A stretch of 45,915 bases of DNA from Shinella daejeonensis (GTDB taxonomy: Bacteria > Pseudomonadota > Alphaproteobacteria > Rhizobiales > Rhizobiaceae): positions 1 to 45,915 of the forward strand of contig NZ_JAHWXY010000016.1 of assembly GCF_024281235.1 (NCBI RefSeq), in the 5' to 3' direction. This document shows positions 27,844 to 36,646 of the stretch, in pieces. Below the pieces are notes generated by a model. That model worked only from the letters and a program-made list of their open reading frames with translations. It had not been told where the DNA came from and ran no database searches. The position numbers were made by a program, and so were the translations under genes. Position 1 is the first letter of the stretch. Each line of letters begins with the position of its first letter.

Positions 27844-27873
27844 CCGAACCGCCATTGTGCAATGGCGGTTCGG
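27844..27873 (+). terminator. Hairpin directly after the EamA stop codon
   Basis: A perfect 13-bp stem, CCGAACCGCCATT and AATGGCGGTTCGG with loop GTGC, starts at the base after the stop codon. Its right edge is also exactly where the ProW-type remnant on the other strand begins. Confidence 0.65.
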
Positions 27874-28106
27874 ATGCACTGGTTCACACCCACGAGAAGG
27901 GTCGGCAGCGCCGACGGGAGCTCGATCTTCCGCAGGATTTCGCTGTTTGCGGCGCCTACGGCTTTTCCGAGTTCAATTCTTTCGCGCGGGATTTGAGTCA
28001 TTGCCAGGATCGTCAGGCAGACCATGGGCGCGATGCCGTAGATGATCGTCGAGATGAGGGCGGGTACCGTTCCAAGACCGAAAAGAATAGGCTCTATCTG
28101 AGGGAG
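27874..28106 (-). pseudogene. ProW/OpuAB-type betaine ABC permease fragment
   Basis: The minus strand encodes about 78 residues of the core of a quaternary-amine ABC permease: ILFGLGTVPALISTIIYG, then TILAMTQIPRERIELGKAVG and KIELPSALPTLLVGVNQ, which includes the EAA-loop region that contacts the ATPase. Both ends are missing and there is no partner gene. It is clearly a remnant of a glycine betaine/choline uptake operon. Confidence 0.7.
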
Positions 28107-28538
28107 AACCGGTCATCGGGAAGAGCGCCAAGTACGCATGTATCTTCGACGAGGTCGCGCTGCGATATCCACTGAGCTGGGCGTAGGTCGGGACCTTGAG
28201 GGCCAGGCTCGATAAGCCTACCGGAGAGCAACCGGATAGGCCGCCTCGAGAGGGAAGGAAGCGTCCTTATAAGCTGATCAGCGGGATTACAGGTATCGCG
28301 ATCCCCGATCGGAAGTTTCAATCCAGGCGACTGTGCGCTCGGGTGATCTCAGGATTTAGCTCTTGTGCGAGACTCCATATTACCGGTGGCCGCGGAAATT
28401 GTACAGAAAAAGCAAGGGTATAGGCTGTCTCATCTTTGGGACGCAGGTTCGTATCCATTCAAGAGCCTTAGCAAGATGCCGACCCTATCGCTGAGCTGAT
28501 GCATCGGAGATCGTCCACGGGACTGGTGGAAGCCGTCT
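28107..28538. other. Intergenic region with no recognisable gene
   Basis: About 430 bases carry only short frames on both strands. A minus-strand frame upstream of the permease remnant (VPTYAQLSGYR) stays open for some 40 codons but matches nothing I know; it may be more debris of the same lost operon. A T-arm-like GGTTCGTATCC at about 28444-28454 has no tRNA fold around it. Confidence 0.4.
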
Positions 28539-29591
28539 CTAAATCGCCGCCGAAATTGCGTCGGCTACGCTCGTGGTCGTCCCATGTCCATTGCAATCCG
28601 GGGTCAGGGCGGAGAGACTGCCTCCTGTCACCTCAGCCACTGCGCGCATCATGTCATCAGCGGCGGTATTTTCGCCGAGATGCTCAAGCATCTGGGATCC
28701 AGCCCAGATGGTGGCGATCGGGTTTGCCTTTCCATGGCCGACGATATCAGGTGCCGAGCCGTGCACCGGTTCGAACATCGAAGGCACGCCTCCTGCGGGA
28801 TTGATGTTCGCCGAAGCAGTAAAGCCTAGTCCGCCCTGAATCGCGGCGCCCACATCCGTCAGAATATCACCAAAAAGGTTCGACGCGACAACAACGTCCA
28901 GCGTCTCGGGATGGGTCACCATCCGCGCGCAGATCGCATCGATGTGATAGCGGGAGACCGTGACGTCACGGTATTCCGCCGCAAGTTCCTCGGTTACCTC
29001 ATCCCAGAAGACCATCGAGTGCTTCTGAGCGTTCGACTTTGTAACCGAAGCCAGCCGCCCGGTGCGTTTGCGTGCCTGTTCGAAGCCGTAACGCAAGATG
29101 CGCTCAACGCCTGTACGGGTGAAGATAGAGGTCTCGACCGCAACCTCGTTTGCCGTGCCTTGATGCACGCGGCCGCCGGCGCCGGAATATTCGCCTTCGG
29201 TGTTCTCTCGGATGCAGAGAATGTCGAAGTTGGTCTTACGCAGGGGGCCCTGAATTCCGGGCAGCAGCCGATGCGGGCGCATGTTCACGTACAGATCGAA
29301 CTGTTTCCTGATAGGGAGCAGCAATCCATGCAATGAAACATTGTCAGGAACCTTGGCGGGCCAACCGACTGCGCCAAGGAGGATCGCGTCAAAGGCGCGA
29401 AGCTGGTCGATACCGTCCTCCGGCATCATCCGCCCGCTTGCGAGCCAAGTCTCGCAGGACCAGGAGAAGGTAGTCTCGTCCAGTGCAAAACCGTGCTTGG
29501 CAGCGACGGTGCGGAGCGGCACCAAAGCTGCCGCCACGACCTCGACCCCGATGCCGTCGCCCGGTATCAATGCGATCTTATACCGTTTCAT
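28539..29591 (-). CDS. Isopropylmalate-dehydrogenase-family enzyme (D-malate/tartrate dehydrogenase-like)
   Basis: This 350-residue metal- and NAD-dependent beta-decarboxylating dehydrogenase has IALIPGDGIG at the start, LGAVGWPAKVPDNVSLHGLL and RPHRLLPG, the signature region of the DmlA/TtuC (D-malate, tartrate) subgroup rather than LeuB, and DVVVASNLFGDILTD for metal and NAD binding. It would oxidise and decarboxylate a 2-hydroxy-dicarboxylate to a keto acid. It is the last gene of a three-gene unit with the racemase-family and citryl-CoA lyase genes (gap 54 bases), whose promoter carries the composite element. A C4 or related dicarboxylate substrate is likely. Confidence 0.88.
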   Translation of the reverse strand: MKRYKIALIPGDGIGVEVVAAALVPLRTVAAKHGFALDETTFSWSCETWLASGRMMPEDGIDQLRAFDAILLGAVGWPAKVPDNVSLHGLLLPIRKQFDLYVNMRPHRLLPGIQGPLRKTNFDILCIRENTEGEYSGAGGRVHQGTANEVAVETSIFTRTGVERILRYGFEQARKRTGRLASVTKSNAQKHSMVFWDEVTEELAAEYRDVTVSRYHIDAICARMVTHPETLDVVVASNLFGDILTDVGAAIQGGLGFTASANINPAGGVPSMFEPVHGSAPDIVGHGKANPIATIWAGSQMLEHLGENTAADDMMRAVAEVTGGSLSALTPDCNGHGTTTSVADAISAAI

Positions 29592-29645
29592 TCAGACGCC
29601 CTTTCGTTTTGCTCGCAACGGTATCGCCGCAAAGTGCCGACCATG

Positions 29646-30437
29646 TCAGTTTTGGGTGAAATCCGGCTTGGATTGGTTCCAAATCCTGCGCGCACGCTTG
29701 AATTCTTCCGCAAAGTGTCCCGTCGGCTTCATGTAGTAGCCGGAGCGGGCGAGGGTATAAGCGCCCTTCTTGTGCAAGTCCGCCAACCCCTCCGCCATTT
29801 TCAGCGCCATCAGGTTGGGGTTGAGGATCGGCACTTCGGCAGGTTCGCCACCCTCCATCAGATATTCCTGGTATATCGCGGCAATGATGGTGCAGCCCAT
29901 GATCACCGTCTCGGCGCCGAACCTGTTCGCCGCTTCGGTCGACAAGCGAACGACATCCTGTGCCACGGCGCCTCGATCGTTGATCATGTCCTTCACGAAC
30001 CAGTCGATGGCATCGACGCCCTTTACCGTCGCGCCCTGTCCGCGCAGCCGGATTTCGTCATAGTGGAAGGGGACAGCTTTCCGGTGATCCGTGAGGATCA
30101 TTGTCGAATGACCGAAGTTCGATGCCATCTGAAGCGAAGCTTCCAGCGGACCGATGACGGGAATGTCGACCAGTTCGCGCGCCACCCGCAAACCGGGATC
30201 GTAGAGGCAGCCGATGATCACCGCATCGAATCCGGTCTCCTCCGAGCGCATGACCTCTTCATAGAGAGACTGTTCGATCATGTGCTTGTTATAGAAGAAG
30301 TCGATGTCGGGCGGGCAGTTTTCGAGATGGGTGACGACCATTTCCGTCCCCTCGGCGCAATAGTGGCCGAGGGTCTTCTTGATGATCCCGTCATAGGAGA
30401 CGGAACCGAAGGGATTGATGAAATTGATCCGGCGCAT
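29646..30437 (-). CDS. Asp/Glu/hydantoin racemase-family protein
   Basis: This 263-residue protein begins MRRINFINPFGS at 30437, after GAGGA. Its two catalytic cysteines are in IIGCLYDPGL (about residue 77) and VIMGCTIIAA (about 187), the paired-Cys arrangement of aspartate, glutamate and hydantoin racemases, maleate isomerase and arylmalonate decarboxylase. Which reaction it does cannot be read from the motifs. With the adjoining D-malate-type dehydrogenase and with hydrolases for cyclic amides nearby, a hydantoin-racemase-like or maleate-isomerase-like role is conceivable. It lies 44 bases downstream of the citryl-CoA lyase gene. Confidence 0.85.
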   Translation of the reverse strand: MRRINFINPFGSVSYDGIIKKTLGHYCAEGTEMVVTHLENCPPDIDFFYNKHMIEQSLYEEVMRSEETGFDAVIIGCLYDPGLRVARELVDIPVIGPLEASLQMASNFGHSTMILTDHRKAVPFHYDEIRLRGQGATVKGVDAIDWFVKDMINDRGAVAQDVVRLSTEAANRFGAETVIMGCTIIAAIYQEYLMEGGEPAEVPILNPNLMALKMAEGLADLHKKGAYTLARSGYYMKPTGHFAEEFKRARRIWNQSKPDFTQN

Positions 30438-30481
30438 GATGATCCCAGTCCTCAAATTCGATTGTTCTGACGAGTGAAGCT

Positions 30482-31300
30482 TCAGGCTGGCCAGCCTGCG
30501 GCAGCAAGGTCTTCATCGAGCGAACGCTGTGTTGCGTCGTACTCGGCGATGCTGTCCGGTACGATACGATTGATGACTCCCGACTGCAGTTCCTCGGAAA
30601 TGTGGGCGATCACGCCCGGGAATGTGGACTGGAGCGCGAGGCCTGTCATTTCGGCGGGTGTGAAACCCATCTGGCCCATGATCCCAGCCAGCATGCCCAC
30701 GTCGTTCATCACGAGATCATGTTTACCGGTCGCTTTGCGGAATGCTTCGTGGACGGCGGCGTACCATTCGTTCGCCTCTCCCCAGACGCCCTGCGCCTGG
30801 GCAAAATTCTTCAGCTTCTCGGCGCGCGGATCGACACCGCGGAACACCTGGTGACCAAAACCAGGAATGCGGCGCTTGGCGGCACGAAGTTCCGCGACAA
30901 GGGTTTCCGCGTGCTCCTCCATGCCAAGGCCGGACGCCCTCCATTTGGCGACGCCTTCCGTAATAAAACGGCCGGCATCCTCAGGAGAGACTGCATAGGG
31001 ACCTGCGCCAAGCATTGCGGCCGATAGGCCTGCCGTCATCTGAGGGTTGACCGACACGATGGCGCGCGCGGCGACGGTACCGGACTTCTGCAGGGCGTAA
31101 TCCAGAATGGATGACAGGATGACATCCATCATCCGTGCCTCGCCGGGTGTCGGGATGCAGCCGCGGACCAGGAGAAAACTGATCGCAGGATAACTCAGCC
31201 TGCCGATGATCTCCTGCATGGGATAACCACGAATATAGATGTCCTCGGGCGTGATCCTGCTGATGGAGGAAACCCAGAAAGAGGGGGATGATGCAGCCAT
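30482..31300 (-). CDS. Citryl-CoA lyase / short citrate-synthase-family protein
   Basis: This 272-residue protein has the citrate-synthase C-terminal active-site pattern RIPGFGHQVFRGVDPRAEKL with the His and Arg, and SYPAISFLLVRGCIPTPGEA near the start. It is far shorter than citrate synthase (about 430 residues) and fits citryl-CoA lyase, which splits citryl-CoA to acetyl-CoA and oxaloacetate. It could also act on another 3-hydroxy-3-carboxyacyl-CoA. The ATG at 31300 follows CAGGGAG; a longer frame upstream crosses the promoter and is not used. It is the first gene of a three-gene operon, whose promoter at 31412-31446 has the shared composite element. Confidence 0.82.
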   Translation of the reverse strand: MAASSPSFWVSSISRITPEDIYIRGYPMQEIIGRLSYPAISFLLVRGCIPTPGEARMMDVILSSILDYALQKSGTVAARAIVSVNPQMTAGLSAAMLGAGPYAVSPEDAGRFITEGVAKWRASGLGMEEHAETLVAELRAAKRRIPGFGHQVFRGVDPRAEKLKNFAQAQGVWGEANEWYAAVHEAFRKATGKHDLVMNDVGMLAGIMGQMGFTPAEMTGLALQSTFPGVIAHISEELQSGVINRIVPDSIAEYDATQRSLDEDLAAAGWPA

Positions 31301-31411
31301 GGTCCGGCTCCCTGACGGTTGAGAAATTGGCCGATCGCTCCGGCTGCGGGGCCGTGAGACGGGCAGATAGGAAGGAGATAACGCACAAACAAAACTCATG
31401 CAAATAAAAAA

Positions 31412-31446
31412 ATACCACTGGTAATGTTTAACATACTTGCTAGTAT
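31412..31446 (-). promoter_or_regulatory. Composite element copy 1 (citryl-CoA lyase promoter)
   Basis: Read on the minus strand: ATACTAGCAAGTAT (31446-31433), a 7-base A+T-rich spacer GTTAAAC, then a 14-bp box ending CCAGTGGTAT (31425-31412). The first box is an inverted repeat with ATACT/AGTAT arms, the second has TACCA/TGGTA arms. It lies 111 bases before the citryl-CoA lyase start, and 63 bases before the divergent Rid gene, which it may also serve. Confidence 0.7.
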
Positions 31447-31509
31447 GTAGAAGGATGTGGCGCCGGTTCCGGCTGAATCGGTGTGCTTGTAGATTGGAGA
31501 GGAGAGGAC

Positions 31510-31899
31510 ATGGCCTTGGAAGCGATCAACCCACCCGGAGCCGCGTGGCCTGGCGTGTCGCAGGGGATTTTGGGGCAGGGCGCCAAGGTCTTCGTTTCTA
31601 CCGGCCATGTAGGCACCGACGCCAGCGGCGAGCCCGTGACAACCTCGGCGGAAGCCCAGATTGTCGCGCTGTTCGAAAACCTGGGGGCGACGCTTCTGGC
31701 CGCAGGGCTTGGCTTCGAGCACGTGGCGCGCGTGACGACTTACGTTAAAAGTTTCGATCCGGAGTTTCTGGCAACGTTTCGCGCCGTGCGTGCCCGCTAT
31801 CTGAACCAGGATTGCCCGCCCGCCGGTGTCATGGTTGAGGCCGGCCTCTATGATCCTCGCCTCTTGGCGGAAGCTGAAGTTCTCGCGTTTGCTCCTTGA
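31510..31899 (+). CDS. Rid (YjgF/YER057c/UK114) family protein
   Basis: This 129-residue protein shows the Rid pattern: KVFVSTGHVGTDASGEPV, AQIVALFENLGATLLAAG and VARVTTYVKSF. The Arg that binds the carboxylate in enamine deaminase RidA, normally in an ARS/ARxxVEV context, is replaced: here the segment reads PPAGVMVEAGL. It therefore probably does not act as a standard 2-aminoacrylate deaminase and belongs to one of the other Rid groups often found in catabolic operons. The ATG at 31510 follows GAGAGGA. It starts a run of genes (SDR, deacetylase-fold, CoA ligase, amidase) on the same strand. Confidence 0.87.
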   Translation: MALEAINPPGAAWPGVSQGILGQGAKVFVSTGHVGTDASGEPVTTSAEAQIVALFENLGATLLAAGLGFEHVARVTTYVKSFDPEFLATFRAVRARYLNQDCPPAGVMVEAGLYDPRLLAEAEVLAFAP

Positions 31900-31970
31900 G
31901 CGACCGCGCCATCAACCAAAGCCAACTGTTGCATGATTGCGGGCTTTGCCCCGCGGAAGGAGAATTCTAA

Positions 31971-32759
31971 ATGTCCGAGCTTTCAGGACGCATCATCGTG
32001 GTCACCGGCGGCGAGACCGGCATCGGCCGGGCCACCGTGCTGGAACTCGCCCGCGCCGGCGCGAATGTCGTCATGGGCGGCATCCTGGCCGACAAGGCGG
32101 AAGAGACGATCGCCGAGGCGAGCGGTGCCCCCGGCTCGGTCAGTTTTCAGCAGACCGACGTGCGGCTCGTCGATCAGGTCGACGCCCTCGTCGCCAAGGC
32201 AAACGCCGAATATGGCCGGATCGACGGGTTGGTCTGCAATGCCGGCATTTTCGATGGTTTTGCTTCGGGTATCGAGACGAGCGACAGGCTCTGGGACCAG
32301 ATCATCGACGTGAACCTCCGGGGTACTTTCTATGCCTGCCGCGCCGCGTTGCGTCATATGGTGGAGCAAAAGGCGGGCCGCATCGTGAACGTTGCCTCTA
32401 TCGGTGGCCTTACCGGCATGGCGGACGGTGCTTCCTATACTGCATCCAAGCATGGGGTCATTGGTCTGACCCGGCATCTTGGCTGCTACTACGCGAAAGA
32501 TGGCATCACGGTGAATGCAGTTTGCCCCGGCGTGATCACAACGACATTGCGGGACAACTCCACACGTATCCTCGGCGAGGATGCTCCGGTCATGGCTGGC
32601 GTTGGTGTCGAAACCGACTGGCTGCCTGTCCGTGTGCCGATGGCGCGCAAGGGTGTGCCCGAGGATATCTCGGCGATGATCACTTTCCTGCTCTCGGAGC
32701 GGGCGAACTACATTACCGGTCAGTGCATGACGGTCGATGGCGGCTGGACCGCGAAATGA
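31971..32759 (+). CDS. Short-chain dehydrogenase/reductase
   Basis: This 262-residue classical SDR has the cofactor loop TGGETGIG, NAG in VCNAGIF, catalytic Ser in VASIGG, and YTASK with Tyr and Lys. The end NYITGQCMTVDGGW is typical of 3-oxoacyl-ACP reductase/3-hydroxyacyl dehydrogenase-like members. The residue after the second cofactor strand (GGILADKA) is not Arg, which favours neither NADP nor NAD clearly. The start follows GGAAGGAG. With a CoA ligase and a MaoC hydratase nearby it could oxidise a 3-hydroxyacyl-CoA, but that is inference. Confidence 0.9.
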   Translation: MSELSGRIIVVTGGETGIGRATVLELARAGANVVMGGILADKAEETIAEASGAPGSVSFQQTDVRLVDQVDALVAKANAEYGRIDGLVCNAGIFDGFASGIETSDRLWDQIIDVNLRGTFYACRAALRHMVEQKAGRIVNVASIGGLTGMADGASYTASKHGVIGLTRHLGCYYAKDGITVNAVCPGVITTTLRDNSTRILGEDAPVMAGVGVETDWLPVRVPMARKGVPEDISAMITFLLSERANYITGQCMTVDGGWTAK

Positions 32760-32765
32760 GAAAAC

Positions 32766-32788
32766 AAGGGCGGCTGCGGGCCGCCCTT
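32766..32788 (+). terminator. Hairpin between the SDR and deacetylase-fold genes
   Basis: The perfect 9-bp stem AAGGGCGGC / GCCGCCCTT with loop TGCGG begins seven bases after the SDR stop. Only a short pyrimidine run (CCTCG) follows, so it may be a partial terminator or an mRNA-stability element inside the operon. Confidence 0.5.
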
Positions 32789-32811
32789 CCTCGTCCGGAT
32801 CAGGAATGCTC

Positions 32812-33657
32812 ATGACCACAGTTTGCCTCACCTTCGATTTCGATGCTGTCTCGCTCTGGCTGAGCAGCTTCCGGACGACCTCGGCAACGCCCGTGTCGCG
32901 TGGCGAATTCGGCGCGCGCGTGGCCGTGCCGCGATTGCTCAAACTGCTCGACGGGGCGGGCGTGAAAGCCACCTTCTTCGTGCCTTCGCATACCGCCGTC
33001 TCCTATCCGGCGGAGACGATGGCAATCCGCGATGCAGGCCACGAGATCGCCCTGCACGGCTACGTTCATGAAACGCCGGTCGGCTTGGGTCGAGAACAGG
33101 AGGCGAAGAATCTCGATGCGTCCCTGGCAAGGCTGTGCAAGGTGCTCGGTTCTGATTTTGTCCCGCTCGGATATCGTTCGCCCGCCTGGGATCTCTCGCC
33201 CGACACGGTCGAACTGCTGATCGAGCGCGGCCTGATCTACGACAGCTCCATGATGGCCGACGACTTTCGTCCCTACCGCGCTCGCTCGGGAGACGAGCTG
33301 GACGATGACGGCTTCCGACCGGGACCGGAAACCCGGCTCATCGAAATGCCGGTGGCATGGGAACTGGATGACTTTCCCTATTTCGCGTTCCTGAACAAAC
33401 CGCTCTATCAAGGCCTGCGCGATCCGGCGGAGGTCGGTGCCATCTGGCGCGGCGAATTCGACTACTGCAACGAGGAAGTGGAGGACGGCGTTTTCACGTT
33501 GACGATGCATCCCCAGTTCATTGGGCGAGGGCCGCGCATCCGCATGCTGGCGACGCTCATTGACCACATGCGGGATTGCGAGGGAGTCAGGTTCCTGACC
33601 CTCGGCGAAGCAGCCCGGGAGGCAGATGCCTCGCTTTCCAAACCTCGTGAAAATTAG
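32812..33657 (+). CDS. Polysaccharide-deacetylase-fold hydrolase (PgdA/cyclic-imidase/allantoinase-like)
   Basis: This 281-residue protein of the NodB-type (carbohydrate esterase 4) fold has no signal peptide. Metal-site motifs are LTFDFDA (Asp9, Asp11) and LHGYVHE (His82, His86); it also has GYRSPAWDLSP and a C-terminal LTMHPQFIGRGPR segment. Cytoplasmic members of this branch include Helicobacter PgdA-like proteins, PuuE allantoinase and cyclic imidases that open imide rings, rather than sugar deacetylases. The ATG at 32812 follows AGGA with normal spacing; an ATG at 32806 is too close. An amidase gene two genes downstream supports an amide- or imide-opening role. Confidence 0.82.
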   Translation: MTTVCLTFDFDAVSLWLSSFRTTSATPVSRGEFGARVAVPRLLKLLDGAGVKATFFVPSHTAVSYPAETMAIRDAGHEIALHGYVHETPVGLGREQEAKNLDASLARLCKVLGSDFVPLGYRSPAWDLSPDTVELLIERGLIYDSSMMADDFRPYRARSGDELDDDGFRPGPETRLIEMPVAWELDDFPYFAFLNKPLYQGLRDPAEVGAIWRGEFDYCNEEVEDGVFTLTMHPQFIGRGPRIRMLATLIDHMRDCEGVRFLTLGEAAREADASLSKPREN

Positions 33658-33685
33658 CAACTGTTCCATCAGCGGAAGCCGCCAA

Positions 33686-35194
33686 ATGCCCGATTGCCAG
33701 ATGCCGCAGAATGTTTTCATCGCACTCCGCGATCGGATGTCGCCCGATCCTGGCCGAACGGCCTTGGTGTTCGAGAATGAGTACTTTTCATTCGAGGATG
33801 TCGTGGCGTTATCCGAGAACGCCGCTCGCCACCTGATGAGGCTCGGCATCGCCAAGGGCGACAGGGTGGCCGCAATCGCGCAGAACAGGCCCGAAATGCT
33901 GCTGCTTTACTACGCAGCGGCGCGGATCGGAGCGATCTACGTTCCGATGAACCCGAACCTCTCGGAGAGCGAACTGAAATATGCTCTCGCTCATTCCGGG
34001 GCGAGAATGTTGTTCCATGACGAAGTGTCCGGAGATGGCGTGGCGGCTGCAATTCCCGTCGAGCGGCGCCGACCAATCGATCTGCTCAACGAACCTGCCG
34101 GCGGCGTCGATCTCCCCGCAGCATCAGCGGTAATGCCGGACGACGATTTCCTGATCATCTACACGTCCGGAACCACGGGGCAACCCAAGGCGATTCTGCT
34201 CACCCATGCGGCCCAGGTGGGCGTTGCCCGCGCCCTGGCTGAAATGTGGGACCTCGGACGGGATGACGTAACGCTTGTGACGCTCCCCCTCGGATTTCTC
34301 TACGGTCTCTCCACTGGAGCGGCCGTAGGGCTGCAAGCAGGTGGAAAAGTCGTCCTCCTGCGGCGCTTCCATCCCCGGGACGCACTGGAGGCTTTGGTCG
34401 CCCATCGGATAACCATCTACCACGGCGTACCGACGATGTACTCCATGATGCTTGAATTCTGCGAACAGCAGGACAAGCATTTCGATCTGTCGAACGTGCG
34501 GGAGATCATCTGCGCCGGCGCGCCGTTGCCTCTCGAAATGCGTCGCAGGTTTGCCACGCGATTTGGCAAATCGCTGCAGAATTATTATGCGATGACGGAA
34601 GCGACCCCGGTATTCGGCCACTATAGCCGCGATGACGAAATCGTGCCGGAAGGATCGGTCGGCAAGGCGGCGCCTGGGCTGAGCTACCGGATCGTGCGCC
34701 CTGATGGCAGCGATTGCGCACCGGGCGAGCAGGGCGAATTCCTCGTCCGTGCGGCGGCGACCGTGAAGGAATACTATGGGGCACCGGAGCAGACAGCCGG
34801 AGCAATGGTCGACGACTATTTCCGTTCAGGCGATCTTGGACATCGCGATGAGAACGGGTTCTTCTTCATCACCGGCCGTATCAAGGACATCATCATCCGT
34901 GGTGGGGCGAACATCTCGCCGAGCGAGGTTGAGGAGGCCCTGATATCGCATCCGGCTGTCCAGGATGTATCCGTTGTGGGCGGCGCAGATAGGATTTTCG
35001 GGGAAGTCCCCGTGGCGTTCGTGATCCGCCGGGCCGGGGCGGACGTTTCGGTGGACGAACTCGTTGCCCATGCTGAATCCCGGCTTGCCGATTTTAAAGT
35101 GCCGCGCACGGTGCGCTTTATCGACACTTTTCCCCTGGGCAAGACCGGCAAGGTCGACAAGGCCGCCTTGAAGACGATGATCGGGAGTGAGTGA
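33686..35194 (+). CDS. AMP-forming acyl-CoA synthetase (ANL superfamily)
   Basis: This 502-residue enzyme activates a carboxylic acid with ATP and CoA. It has the P-loop-like YTSGTTGQPKA, the MTEATP adenylate motif, DDYFRSGDLGHRDENG, GRIKDIIIRGGANISPSEVE at the hinge and GKTGKVDKAAL with the catalytic Lys near the end. The closest general type is the crotonobetaine/carnitine, malonyl or medium-chain acyl-CoA ligases; the acid is not known. The ATG at 33686 follows GGAAG; longer and shorter starts (33626, 33701) are less well placed. Its stop overlaps the GTG start of the amidase gene, so the two are coupled. Confidence 0.9.
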   Translation: MPDCQMPQNVFIALRDRMSPDPGRTALVFENEYFSFEDVVALSENAARHLMRLGIAKGDRVAAIAQNRPEMLLLYYAAARIGAIYVPMNPNLSESELKYALAHSGARMLFHDEVSGDGVAAAIPVERRRPIDLLNEPAGGVDLPAASAVMPDDDFLIIYTSGTTGQPKAILLTHAAQVGVARALAEMWDLGRDDVTLVTLPLGFLYGLSTGAAVGLQAGGKVVLLRRFHPRDALEALVAHRITIYHGVPTMYSMMLEFCEQQDKHFDLSNVREIICAGAPLPLEMRRRFATRFGKSLQNYYAMTEATPVFGHYSRDDEIVPEGSVGKAAPGLSYRIVRPDGSDCAPGEQGEFLVRAAATVKEYYGAPEQTAGAMVDDYFRSGDLGHRDENGFFFITGRIKDIIIRGGANISPSEVEEALISHPAVQDVSVVGGADRIFGEVPVAFVIRRAGADVSVDELVAHAESRLADFKVPRTVRFIDTFPLGKTGKVDKAALKTMIGSE

Positions 35195-36636
35195 ACGTGA
35201 TCAACCTTGAGGAATATCGTAGTCTTGACGGACTCGTGTTGGCTGACCGGCTTGCAAAGGGTGAGGTCTCCCCTGTCGAACTGATGCAGGCGGCGCTCGA
35301 GATCGGAGCCCGTTTCGAGCCGATGCTGAATGCGCTTTGCTACATCGATCCCGAGCTAGGCCTTTCGCTGGCGCGAGCCGCCAATCGGAAAGGACCGTTT
35401 GGCGCCATCCCGTTCCTGCTGAAGGATTCCGGATTGGCGTCGAGGACGCTCAAGGGGTCCGTCGGTTCACGACTGTTCGAGGGGTCGGGCTCGGCAATCG
35501 ATGCGACCCTGACCAGCCGCTTTGTCGAAGCGGGGTTCCTACCCTATGGACGCACAACGGTTCCCGAATTCTGCATGGCGCCGACAACGGAGGCGGCGGT
35601 TTACGGTGGGCCGACCCGAAATCCCTGGGACTTCGAGCGTTCACCTGGTGGATCGAGCGGCGGAGCCGCGGCGGCCGTTGCCGCGGGCATTGTTCCTGTT
35701 GCTCATGGCAGTGACGGCGGCGGCTCAATTCGGATTCCGGCGGCATGCTGTGGTGTCTATGGCCTTAAACCGTCACGAGGCTTGGTGCCCTACGGCCCGC
35801 TTCGTGGGGAGGGCTGGGCTGGACTTGCCGTTGACGGAGTAATCTCCCGCAGCGTGCGCGACACTGCGGCAGCAATGGACTCGATCGCCGGGATGGAACG
35901 CGGCCAACCTTACGCCGCGCCGGGCCGCCCGGATTCATATCTGGCGCTTCTGGACCGCGCCTTCAACCGTCCCATGCGCATCGCACGCTGGACGAAGGCG
36001 TGGGATGATATTCCCATTGCAGCCGAGTGCATCGCGGCGCTCGACAAGGCAACGAAGACCCTCTCCAGTCTGGGACACGAGGTCATCGATGCGGATTTGC
36101 CGGAGATTAAGTATGCGAGCTTCATCGAAGCCATCATCGACGTCATGGCGACGAATGTCGCGGTGACGGTAGGCGGCGTCCTCCGCAGTAGGCCGGACGG
36201 CGACCCGCGGGATTTGCTTGAGCCTGCGATCCATGACGCATACCAGATGGGCCGTACGATGCCGGCCGAGCGATACGCTCTTGCGGTCACGCGGTTCCAT
36301 GGCATCGGTCGTACGCTGGAAAACTATATCGCAGGGTTCGATTTCATCCTCACGCCGACCCTGACGAAACCGCCGCTACGGCTCGGCGAGCTTTCGATGA
36401 GCGATGACTTCCGTAGCTTCCGCAGGAAGGCCGGACTGTATACGACCTTTCTTGCGATCATAAACGCATCAGGTCAGCCCGCCGCAAACATCCCGTTACA
36501 TCGCGATGCAGCGGGGATGCCCATCGGTGTACAGCTGATCGCGCCTTTCGGCGGCGAGGCGGATCTCATGCGCCTGTCGGCACAGATCGAGTCTGAGGCG
36601 CCCTGGGGCCATCTCCTGCCGCCAATTCCGATTTGA
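35191..36636 (+). CDS. Amidase-signature-family amidase
   Basis: This 481-residue enzyme has the Ser-cisSer-Lys triad of the amidase signature family: the Lys in FLLKDSG (about residue 79), the cis-Ser in [16 protein letters not shown] and the nucleophile in [16 protein letters not shown]. It hydrolyses a linear amide to an acid and ammonia or an amine. Translation starts at GTG 35191, overlapping the CoA ligase stop (GTGA). Next to a possible ring-opening hydrolase it could act as a half-amidase; next to a ligase it could release the acid that is then activated. It ends the operon and faces the TetR gene. Confidence 0.9.
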   Translation: MNVINLEEYRSLDGLVLADRLAKGEVSPVELMQAALEIGARFEPMLNALCYIDPELGLSLARAANRKGPFGAIPFLLKDSGLASRTLKGSVGSRLFEGSGSAIDATLTSRFVEAGFLPYGRTTVPEFCMAPTTEAAVYGGPTRNPWDFERSPGGSSGGAAAAVAAGIVPVAHGSDGGGSIRIPAACCGVYGLKPSRGLVPYGPLRGEGWAGLAVDGVISRSVRDTAAAMDSIAGMERGQPYAAPGRPDSYLALLDRAFNRPMRIARWTKAWDDIPIAAECIAALDKATKTLSSLGHEVIDADLPEIKYASFIEAIIDVMATNVAVTVGGVLRSRPDGDPRDLLEPAIHDAYQMGRTMPAERYALAVTRFHGIGRTLENYIAGFDFILTPTLTKPPLRLGELSMSDDFRSFRRKAGLYTTFLAIINASGQPAANIPLHRDAAGMPIGVQLIAPFGGEADLMRLSAQIESEAPWGHLLPPIPI

Positions 36637-36646
36637 AAACTACGCT

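Noticed and set aside
28444-28454. tRNA-like T-arm sequence GGTTCGTATCC
   Set aside because: No acceptor, D or anticodon stems can be formed around it, so it is chance similarity or too degraded to call.
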